From: Heterocephalus glaber
Lineage: Eukaryota; Chordata; Mammalia; Rodentia; Bathyergidae
Direction: 5' to 3'
Assembly (NCBI RefSeq): GCF_000247695.1
Contig: NW_004624865.1
Location: 1,572,310-1,636,309, forward strand
Length of the DNA stretch: 64,000 nt
Position 1 is the first letter of the stretch; every line of letters starts with the position of its first letter. The notes under the pieces were generated by a model. It worked only from the letters and a program-made list of their open reading frames with translations. It did no database searches and was not told the origin of the DNA. This document shows positions 55,845 to 64,000 of this stretch, piece by piece. A program made the position numbers and the translations under genes.

Positions 55845-55922
55845 CAGTAGGGAGGGAGGGAGGGAGAGAGGGAGAGAGAGAGGGAGAGAGGGAGAGAAAG
55901 AGAGAGAGAGAGAGAGAGAGCA
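55845..55922. repeat. (GGGA)n/(GA)n purine repeat
   Basis: GGGA and GAGA units grading into pure GA. The Ser/Leu/Pro-rich antisense frames that overlap it are repeat translations. Confidence 0.93.
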
Positions 55923-56479
55923 CAAGAGCTTGTTTCCCATCTGCCTCTGAGTCACCTGCATAGCAAGAGTAGAGGACACTTTGGAAGACAGACCCAGTGC
56001 TCACCTAGGAGGAGGATTTAGCAAAAAGATGTCAGAATTCCAGTGGACAGCTGGATTTAGAAGCAGTCTTGGTCCAGGCCCTCCAGGTTTGATGTGAGAG
56101 GTCTTCTAGCCCCTGCCTGCTACTTGTGTGTTGTAAGCTCACTTCTTCCTGAGGAAATCAGCTATAAACATTAAGGAAGAGCTTTCTCCTGCATCCCAAG
56201 CTGGGCCTCATCTGCCTGTTGCTCATCACTCGGTCCTCGATCTGCCCTCTGGGTCAATCTGCTGTCCCTTGTTGGGAAAGCATCTGTCATTTCCCTGGGT
56301 CTCAGCACCCCAGTTCTGCTTGGTGGCTTTACTTCTCAGGGAAAGCACCAGATGTGGGGCTGGAACTTGGAGTTACAGTGGAGAGGTAGAGAAGCTGTGG
56401 CCTTGGCTAACACTGGACATCACCAGAGACAAGAAGAGGGATCTGTTCTTGTACTCACCTTGCACAAAAGTGTCACCCA
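55923..56479. other. unannotated DNA
   Basis: No recognised gene or transposon. Confidence 0.5.
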
Positions 56480-56562
56480 TCACTTGACCTATGTGTCCCT
56501 TCCTGTAAAATGAGAATAATAATATTTCTCTAATTTGTGAGGCCTAAAAAAAAGAATGTATG
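56480..56562 (+). mobile_element. MIR left part, split by the L1
   Basis: TTGACCTATGTGTCCCTTCC, TGTAAAATGAGAATAATAAT and TTCTCTAATTTGTGAGGCC is MIR. It continues at 57663-57720 (GTATGGAAGTGCTTTGTAAA) beyond the L1. The last ~12 bp are the target duplication. Confidence 0.7.
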
Positions 56563-56589
56563 TTCCAATTTTTTGTAGGGTTTTTGTCA

Positions 56590-57245
56590 TAATGCATGTT
56601 GGATTTTGTCAAATGCTTTTTCTGCATCTATGGAGATAATCACATGGTTTTTGTCCTTGGCTNNNNNNNNNNNNNNNNNNNNNNNNNNNNNNNNNNNNNN
56701 NNNNNNNNNNNNNNNNNNNNNNNNNNNNNNNNNNNNNNNNNNNNNNNNNNNNNNNNNNNNNNNNNNNNNNNNNNNNNNNNNNNNNNNNNNNNNNNNNNNN
56801 NNNNNNNNNNNNNNNNNNNNNNNNNNNNNNNNNNNNNNNNNNNNNNNNNNNNNNNNNNNNNNNNNNNNNNNNNNNNNNNNNNNNNNNNNNNNNNNNNNNN
56901 NNNNNNNNNNNNNNNNNNNNNNNNNNNNNNNNNNNNNNNNNNNNNNNNNNNNNNNNNNNNNNNNNNNNNNNNNNNNNNNNNNNNNNNNNNNNNNNNNNNN
57001 NNNNNNNNNNNNNNNNNNNNNNNNNNNNNNNNNNNNNNNNNNNNNNNNNNNNNNNNNNNNNNNNNNNNNNNNNNNNNNNNNNNNNNNNNNNNNNNNNNNN
57101 NNNNNNNNNNNNNNNNNNNTCCATCTTATTGGTGTATACATTCTGGAAGTAGGTATTGATGATCCTCTGGATTTCTGCTGGGTCCATTGTAATATCACCC
57201 TTTTCATTCCTAATTTCATGGATTTGGGCCTTTTCTTTCCTTTTT
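56590..57245 (-). pseudogene. L1 ORF2 remnant interrupted by N gap
   Basis: On the minus strand, right of the gap, MDPAEIQRIINTYFQNVYTN (57187-57120) is the segment between the ORF2 endonuclease and RT domains. Left of the gap, AKDKNHVIISIDAEKAFDKI (56662-56603) is the RT palm with the first catalytic aspartate region. The two pieces are in different frames across the 457 N. Inactive fragment of the twin-primed L1. Confidence 0.88.
56663..57119. other. assembly gap (457 N)
   Basis: A run of N lying wholly inside the inverted ORF2 segment of the L1. No feature can be called within it. Confidence 1.
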
Positions 57246-57411
57246 CCGAGAAATTAGAGACATTTATATCCATTATAAATGGATGCACATTGAGGCGATA
57301 CTCTTAAGTGAAATAAATAGGACACACATGTAAATATTGAATAGTTTCTCTAGTGTAAGAAACTGAAAATGTAAGTAAGGACTAAAAGGTATAAAGATAA
57401 TATGAGTAGGA

Positions 57412-57560
57412 AGAAAAGGGGCAAAGGGAAAGGGGAAGTGGGAGAGTAGGGGAAAGGAAAGAAGGGAATGGAATTAATATGAGAAAATGAAAAAATGGAA
57501 ACAAAGTATTTGTAAATAGGGAGGGATGGAGGGGTTGAAGGGAGGGCAGGGGAAGGGGGA
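57412..57560 (+). other. purine-rich L1 3'UTR tract
   Basis: AAAGGGGCAAAGGGAAAGGG, AAGTGGGAGAGTAGGGGAAA and GGGAGGGATGGAGGGGTTGA, nearly the same as 8729-8881. The antisense phenylalanine/proline/serine-rich frames here (57350-57858) are translations of this tract. Confidence 0.85.
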
Positions 57561-57720
57561 AAAATAAGAACCAAGAGAGATTACGTAAAGGTGCAAATTT
57601 CCAATGATGGTCATTATATTGTATACCTAAAGTGTACCAATACAATAAAAATTTTTTAAAAAAATGTATGGAAGTGCTTTGTAAATTATAACTGATTGCA
57701 CACATGATACTGTACATAAT

Positions 57721-59394
57721 GACAATGGCTGCAAACATTTCACAGTTATTATTTTGGGGGGTTTTTGCTTTGAATAAGTCCAAGAAAAATATTGCTAGTT
57801 GGAGGATGGAGTCTCTGAAAACTTTGGCTTTTGCTGTGACATTTGTAACAAGTGTCATTCTGGGGACCTACTACAGAAGCCCGTTGGTACCAGGCACAGG
57901 CCTTCACAGATAGATGACTTCATCACAACCTTGCCAAATGTGGTATGAAATCATGGAAGCTAGGATTTAGGTGAATCTCTTTCCTTCATGGTGGGAAAAA
58001 GACTTGTCTTTTGAAACATTAAAAGGGTAGTCTTATCATTGGTGCTGCTTTATTTGGCAAAAATATAGTTACTAATTCAAGTGTGATAGCTTTGACATTT
58101 GACCTAGAACGTAACTGTGGCAAAGCACCGGTGGTGTCACTATCTTGGTCACCAGAGGACTCCTTGGGATTGAGGATAGAATAGTCTGCACTATCTTCTA
58201 CTTGCTCTCAGGCAGTATGTGATGGGCTGGGGTCCAGAAGGACAAACTCTGGAAGTTCCCATACCTGTGAGTTTCAGACTGTAAATGATCGCAGTAACAA
58301 GGCAAGTACTAAGACAGTGTACAAGGTCCTAGCAGAAAGGATGACAACTTCCACAATTTTTTCTCTCTCCTCTGACCACCACCATGACCATCTGTATATA
58401 CTTCTGTATCCCACATTGGCACTGGGCAGGTAGCATTTAGTGGGGTGACCAGTTGCCCATCTGACTCTCACAAGTGCTAAGACCGGTGATCAGCCTTTAT
58501 GTTCTTCAGTAGGAAGCATAGTGACTCATATGGCACAGCATGCAGTATAAATGAATGAAGTGGTAATCCAGCTTGAAGGAATATTACTGGAAGGAATATG
58601 TGAAGCTATTTCTTAAAGAAATAGAACTTTCAGATGCTAACAAGGACAGTGGTAGCTTCCAGATGTGAGCTCTTTGAACAAAAGCTGAGAAGAGAGAGAA
58701 CCTGGCTTCTTAGGGATTCTGGGCTGGAGAGACTGGAATACAGATTTAGTTTAGAGGTGCCAGGAGATCTAACACATTTTCAAAGGACTTTGCCATATTA
58801 TGAGGTTTGGTCCTTATCTTTTAAGCAGTGCAAAACTATTGGAAAATTTTAAGCATAAAAATATCAGTGAAGAGACTGCTACAGACAGTAGAATGGGGAT
58901 AGGTGAAAGCTTAAATTTGGGGCCCAACTAGGAAGCTAATCTAGTAAGAGGCCACGAGGAAAAGGAACAGGAGGGTGGTAGCAAAGGAAAGAAGTACCCA
59001 GCTCATCACTGAATTCATCACCATTACCACTGGTCCAGTGCTTGCCATATGCTATTGGGCATCATCTGAATCTCACTGATCATTATAAAATCCTTGAGAA
59101 GTTTCCCTCACATGATGCCCATGTGTAAGACAGTTTCGCTGAGACTCAGGGAGATTAAATGAATCTCTAAAGTTCACAAAATGAGTAAGTGGCCCCGATG
59201 GGGTTTAAATCCAAGTCTGCCAGGCTCTGAGGTCCATTGTATCATGCAGTCACTGCAGGACATCTGAAGCCTAGTCATGGGGAATTCACCACCCTCTCCA
59301 ATCCCACAGTTAGAGAACATGGTGCCAAGTCATCGCCTGGATGATTCCACGAAGGCTCAACCTTAATTTAGAGACTTCTGAATTCAGACACACC
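57721..59394. other. unannotated DNA with an MIR relic
   Basis: About 59010-59240 is an antisense MIR (GTCCAGTGCTTGCCATATGC, GACTCAGGGAGATTAAATGA, GTAAGTGGCCCCGATGGGGT, CAAGTCTGCCAGGCTCTGAG). The rest is unassigned. Confidence 0.55.
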
Positions 59395-59777
59395 TTGATA
59401 CAATACCTGACACCACAGATTAAAGGAGGAGAGGTTTAACTTAGCTCCCAGTTCAGAGGAATTCAGTCCATGATTTGCTGTCTCCAAGGCAGAATCATCA
59501 TGGTGGAAGGACATGGCAGAAGAGAGTTGCTCACCTCATGGCAGCCAGGAAGAAGGGAGAGAGGGAGAAGTCGGGGAGGGAGATGCACTGCTGGAGACCC
59601 TAACCTCTAGGAACTCACGTCTCCCAACCAGGCCCCGCCCCCTAGGGCACAGTCAGCCATGAACTCGTCCATGGATGAGTCCACTGATGAGCATAGCCCC
59701 CCACAATCCATCACCTTCAAAACGTCCCATCTCTGAACACAGGAGACTTTCAGGAGACACTCTAGATCTAAACCACA
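59395..59777 (-). mobile_element. MaLR/ERVL-type solo LTR
   Basis: Antisense: GGAGGAGAGGTTTAACTTAG, TTCAGTCCATGATTTGCTGT, CTCATGGCAGCCAGGAAGAA, GAACTCGTCCATGGATGAGT and AGACTTTCAGGAGACACTCT. Same family as 42023 and 62428. Confidence 0.8.
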
Positions 59778-61195
59778 ACTTCTGAACTCTGCCTTCCTTC
59801 CCTACATATGCGATCTCCTCTGCCTCCCCACATGACCCCACATGCTCAACTGCGGCAGGACCATTCACAGGGATCTTAGTCTGAGTTATTCCCTCTTATG
59901 CAATATATCCTAGTCAGAAATTAACTAGCTGGAGAGAGATTAAAAATCATGTCTTCATATTCTTTTGTACCCAAGGAATTGAGGCCTGGAATGGAGAGGC
60001 CCCATTGAGAGTCTGGGCCAGCTGAACTTCGATCCAAGTTTCCTAACTTGTTTAATGCCAAATGGCCCCTTTGTAAGAAAGAATTTCAAAGAATATGTAG
60101 TTTCACTTAAAACCTGCTACAAGAGAGTTTAACATATGCCAGGTATTTTTAATTATAGAAATGGAGGGAGCTATCCTTGGATGGGAGACTCACTTTGCAG
60201 AAGTAATTTCTCTGTTGACAAAATATCGAACTCCACCCATCTGTTACTACCTTTATTTACAAAACACCCAGGCTTGGGTTCTCCTACATTCACTTCTTCA
60301 GAGGCATGTAGGATGTGGGATCAATCCCTTTCCAGCAGGTCCCAGACCACATGTGCAGGAAAAAAAAAAAAACCAATTGGATGAATAATTCTTGCGCACT
60401 TCTCTGTGGGAGCTTCAGATCAAAGGCCACGGAGGCTGCAAAATTCATCCAGGAGCTTGTGTTTCCCTCCAGGCAGACACGAGGCATCTACCACAGGCCA
60501 AATACAGTAAGGGTAGACAATCTCATGTTTGCTACTCAATTCAGCTATGCGAGTGACCCTGTGAGGTAGAAATTAGTTCTTCCATTAGAAGGTGAGCATG
60601 TGGCAGCCAGAGAAACTAAGAAATAGACAGATAGGCTGCTGGTGGAAAATGTAGCATCTGCTGCCCTTAGCGGTTTGAGGCAGGGTGTATAGAAGGTGAA
60701 AGGCATTAAGAAGGAACAGAAGTTACAAGAAAGAGTAGGCATGGGGTAAACCAAACTTCATGGAAACAGGTTATCAGCCTGTTTCTTAATAGCCCTGTTT
60801 CTTCCAATGTCATGGAGAGCTCTGCTTCCATTATGGAAACACTCCCTGGGAATGTTGGAGGCGAGTAATAGGGAGAATAAACCAAGCAGCCTTGTTGGCA
60901 ATATTGCCTCAATGAATGGGTTCTGGTACCTTGAAGCTGGTCCCTTTCTTGGTACGTTTCACAGACAGCTAATGGAGCTACACAGTCACTGATATACTAA
61001 TAGTGGTGTACAACCCAGATGCCAATTCTAAACTGGCTGTCAGAGATGTCCTTTTCCAATAAGAAGGTAGCTCAGTCTCGAATCCAGAGAACCCCTTTTC
61101 CTCAATATCAAGGTAGTCTGTGAAATGTGACTGGGAACAAAGGAGTGTTTGAGGAATCTGAAATTAAAGGAAAAGATGAGCTGTGAGAACCAAGG
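59778..61195. other. unannotated DNA with an MIR scrap
   Basis: About 60545-60640 (GAGTGACCCTGTGAGGTAGA, GCAGCCAGAGAAACTAAG) is a diverged antisense MIR. A 13-A run lies near 60360. No gene was recognised. Confidence 0.5.
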
Positions 61196-61345
61196 ATCAG
61201 AAAGTTGTGGCCCACAGGCTAAATCTCATCTGCCACCTGCCATTTTTTAAAGAAAAATTTTATTGGAACACAACCATGCTCAGTTTTTACATACATCCCT
61301 GGCTGCTTTTATGTTACAGCAGAGCTGAGTAATTGTGGCAATCAT
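61196..61345 (-). mobile_element. hAT-type DNA transposon relic (unassigned)
   Basis: AAAGTTGTGGCCCACAGGCT, AAATTTTATTGGAACACAAC and TGCTTTTATGTTACAGCAGA resemble the well-known short mammalian element whose ends read 'gtggcccgcaggcc' and which contains 'ttccaataaaactttat' in the other orientation. The family name is uncertain. Confidence 0.5.
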
Positions 61346-62214
61346 ATCACTTACAGTGCCTAAAATCCTTCCTATCTTGTCCTCCACAGAAAGCATTTGC
61401 CACCTTTTTGATATGCTCTGTATAGACTTCATGCAACTTTGCTTCTGTTACCTGTACTTCTCAGGTCTCCTGGCTCTGTCTCTCCTCCTCTCCTCTTGTT
61501 CTAAGGTCTTATTTAAGAAGCTCCAAGAAAGCTTGACTCACCTCCAAGAAAGCATCAGCCAAAGCAGGAGAGGATAATCGGCCTGTATGGAACATCCAAG
61601 GCTGAGTTGTTTTTATGCTCATCTGAAACTGTAGAGTTTGAAGCTAAAGAGTTTGTGTTCATTCTCTGGAGCACTTTTCCCCCTTGTGTTTCACTTTTAT
61701 TTTCAACTGCTGTGATGCACCTGCTTGGCACAGGGAGAAATGACTGCTGTCTTTGTGGATGCTGAGAACTAAAGGGGTTTCGTTGCCCCCAGATAAAGGT
61801 TGAAAAGTCTTAGAGGAATCTTCTGATTGGTCCAGCTTTACTCAAGTGATCAATCTTAGGACCAATCACTGTGGGCAAGGGTGGAAGGTAGTGAGGTGGT
61901 GCTCTCATGGGTCCAGGTTGCCTCTTGTGGCTGTGCTCTGATAGCAGAAGAACATAGCAGGTGCAGAGTCTCTGGGATAGGTAGCTGCATTGCACTGCAC
62001 CACAACTGCTTTCCTTTATCACCAGCCCAATGCTCAGGCCCGTGGCCCTTGCATTCAGACCAATGCAAATGGTCCCCTAATCTTCCCCAGTTCTACTATT
62101 TGTAGGTACTTATTGGTGCTAGTAGATCTTTCTGCATGCAGTTAGATCATATGGTTTGAATGAAGCTTTAATTGCTTAAATCATTTCTGTCTCTGTTCCT
62201 TCCCTTATGGCCTT
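61346..62214. other. unannotated DNA
   Basis: No recognised gene or transposon. Confidence 0.5.
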
Positions 62215-62420
62215 TTGATCAGCAGGAAACCTCATGTCCAGTTCCTGACTGTCTGGAACCCATCTATTTCATCTATTCTGAATCACTCTTCACTCCAGAT
62301 GTACAGATCAGATGATCTATTTATTCCTTATACAACCACCATGAAATACATGCTGCTTTCTGTGCTCAGAATATTCTGCCACCCTTTTGCTCCAGCTTAC
62401 TTCTAACTCCATGTTTCCTT
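62215..62420 (+). mobile_element. L2 relic (left part)
   Basis: CTGCTTTCTGTGCTCAGAAT and ATTCTGCCACCCTTTTGCTC fit the middle of the L2 3' region. A possible continuation lies at about 62850-63065, beyond the LTR. Confidence 0.5.
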
Positions 62421-62427
62421 TTGAAAC

Positions 62428-62842
62428 ACCTGATGTTCTGGTTTAGCTCCAAAATGTACCCCCAAATTCCATGTGTATGGAAAGTGATTGAATCTTGGGG
62501 ATGCTATCCTATCAGTGGAGATATCCATTGATGAGTCCATAGCTCATCGATAGCTAGTCCATAGCTAGGAGGTGGGGCCTGGTTACAAGAGGCAGAAGGA
62601 GTGGGTCACTGGGACCATGACTGGAAGGGTGCATCTCCCTCCCCAGCTCCTGCATTGCTTCTCCACCCCCTGCCTACCATGACATGAGAAGCTTTCCTCT
62701 GCCCAGGCCCTCCTAACATGCCCTTCTTGCCTTAGAGTCAGCTTACCATGGACTGAATCCTCCACAAACTGTGAACCAAAATGAACTCCTTTGAGTTGCT
62801 GGTATCTACTATTGTGTCTCATTGGTATTGTGAGTGATGGGA
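62428..62842 (+). mobile_element. MaLR/ERVL-type solo LTR
   Basis: TGATGTTCTGGTTTAGCTCC, CAAATTCCATGTGTATGGAA, GAGGTGGGGCCTGGTTACAA, GACCATGACTGGAAGGGTGC, TTACCATGGACTGAATCCTC and TGTGAACCAAAATGAACTCC, ending near GTGAGTGATGGGACA. It carries a short internal duplication, CATAGCTCATCGATAGCTAG (62538-62570). Inserted in an L2 relic. Confidence 0.8.
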
Positions 62843-62849
62843 CATTTGG

Positions 62850-63065
62850 AATGCCCTCATGGACCCAGTATCCATTTGTCTGTCTCCCTCAACTATGTGC
62901 ACATCCCTCTGTCTCAGCACTGTACCCCTGTGGCCTGGATGTTGTTGCTATCTTTATACACTGTGGGTTCCAGGACAGTGGCACCATGCTTCACTTACCT
63001 CTCTGTACTTAGCTACCACATCAGGCTATCTGTGATCATTATTTGCTGAATGCAGCATTTTACAC
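62850..63065 (+). mobile_element. L2 relic (right part)
   Basis: CATTTGTCTGTCTCCCTCAA, GTGGGTTCCAGGACAGTGGC and TTATTTGCTGAATGCAGC fit a diverged L2 3' end. With 62215-62420 it may be one L2 copy split by the LTR. Confidence 0.45.
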
Positions 63066-63759
63066 TCACTTCCCCCATGGAACAATCCTCTGATCCCATT
63101 TCCCACTCCCTCAAATCTCAGCTCTTCTCTCCATGCTCACCCTTCATTGGGAATGGCATGGACTTGTTGGATGATGGTCTCATCAGGTAGCAGCTACGGT
63201 GACCTGATATTTTCTCTATTTATTTACTCTTTCTTGGAGCCAAGCATACTTCACCTTCATTTGAAAGCACCATCCACATTTCCAAACTGACTGAAAAAAG
63301 AAAAGAGTACATTATTTTTTTTGGAGGAGCAATTTTTAAAGCCCAGCTGTTTAGTATATACACACATGCTTGCAAGTGGCTGTCTATGTGACTACACATT
63401 ATCTGCTATTACAGACATCAGTAATCCTCAAAATTTTCTGAGGTTCCAATTGGATATTTCCAAGTTTATTTTTGCAGCAGAATCCGAAGTCTAACAAATA
63501 GAGTTGGAGCATGGAAACCCAACTACTGAGCAGTACCTTCTGCTTGCTTAAACCTTCAAGATTTGAAGCGAGGAAGATTTGCAATCAGAAACTGGGGAGT
63601 TGAGTCTTGGGTCTCCCTTTTCTGAGAAATCACAGGGAGTTTTCACTTAACTGCAGTGAACCTTGATTCCTGTATTTATATAATAGCTGGCTTTTATTGG
63701 GTTAGTGACCAATTAAAAGAAAATGTATAGGAAAGTGATTTTATATTCTTATTTTAGGA
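63066..63759. other. unannotated DNA
   Basis: No recognised gene or transposon. Confidence 0.5.
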
Positions 63760-63960
63760 TAACATTACCTTTTAAAAATGTTTTATTGGTCATGTAGATT
63801 AATGGGCTTCCTTTTGCATGATCCGTCAATGCACATAACATATTTGATCATTTTCATACACACACACACCTTTTGTCTTTCTTGTCTTGTTCTCCCCTCA
63901 AATTTTGCATTTTTTTGGATAATGTGTATGACATATTTGCTTATATCTAGTGAAATACAG
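63760..63960 (-). mobile_element. L1 3' end (antisense)
   Basis: ATGTTTTATTGGTCATGTAG, ATTAATGGGCTTCCTTTTGC, TCAATGCACATAACATATTT and a later C/T-rich stretch match an antisense L1 3'UTR beginning with its A-tail side. The window end may cut it. Confidence 0.6.
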
Positions 63961-64000
63961 TAAAACTATCAGTTATCACAGACATAGAAATGTAATCATT

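Larger units (their letters stand above)
56563..57658 (+). mobile_element. second twin-primed L1, contains the assembly gap
   Basis: The inverted part (56563 to about 57245) carries ORF2 in antisense. The forward part (about 57247-57658) holds the purine-rich 3'UTR and A-rich end, closely matching 8570-8982. It is flanked by AAAGAATGTATG (56551-56562) and AAAAAATGTATG (57659-57670), a 12-bp duplication with one change. A pre-existing MIR continues on both sides, which confirms the insertion boundaries. Confidence 0.9.

Noticed and set aside
55746..56004. Ser/Leu/Pro-rich antisense frames
   Set aside because: Translation of the (GGGA)n/(GA)n purine repeat.
56587..57307. 187-233-codon frames across the N run
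   Set aside because: They are open only because N codons cannot contain stops. The real content is L1 ORF2 in other frames.

Overview
The window is repeat-rich, gene-poor nuclear DNA from a mammal. It looks like a non-murid rodent, with a squirrel-related lineage the best guess. The evidence is a set of composite SINEs made of a B1/7SL-like half joined to a tRNA-derived ID-type half, free-standing ID-type SINEs, L1 elements with a purine-rich 3'UTR, many ERVL/MaLR-type solo LTRs, and old mammal-wide MIR, L2, MER20-like and Tigger-like relics. I recognise no complete or partial host protein-coding gene, no functional RNA gene and no CRISPR-like structure. The open frames of 60-270 codons all fall in repeats, low-complexity tracts or unremarkable DNA, so this is read as intergenic or deep intronic sequence.

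Layout. 1-6.8 kb: a GT repeat with a SINE, the first compound mariner element (2436-2950), an L1 3' end and MIR/L2 relics. 6.8-9.0 kb: a twin-primed (5'-inverted) L1 with a 15-bp target duplication. 9-17 kb: mostly single-copy DNA, with one block (11230-11850) that looks like conserved noncoding sequence, a 5'-truncated L1 with target duplication (13119-13592) and a MaLR fragment. 17-22 kb: an old antisense L1 containing a nested ID SINE, an ERVL-type LTR, MIRs and the best-preserved mariner copy (21524-22082). 24-27 kb: SINEs, one apparently split by an LTR, and a pair of abutting mariner elements. 28-43 kb: a Tigger-like element, nine or more solo LTRs, and one MaLR LTR interrupted by an L1 tail. 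43-50 kb: a possible class II (ERVK-like) solo LTR with an internal triplication, an ID insertion with a perfect 17-bp target duplication, and a further mariner copy. 50-64 kb: MIR/MER20 relics, a second twin-primed L1 that contains the only assembly gap (457 N), more LTRs and L2.

The most interesting structure is the mariner family. Three dispersed copies (2436-2950, 21524-22082, 49221-49776) share an unusual compound architecture. An inverted copy of the transposon's own 3' end (about 175 bp, including the last transposase codons) sits outside a relic internal terminal repeat, so the whole element is a foldback with about 175-bp arms around about 200 bp of single-copy sequence. Two copies are flanked by TA, as expected if the compound unit itself transposed. 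None can encode an active transposase. All repeat assignments were made by eye from remembered family features and need a repeat-library search to fix subfamily and exact ends.
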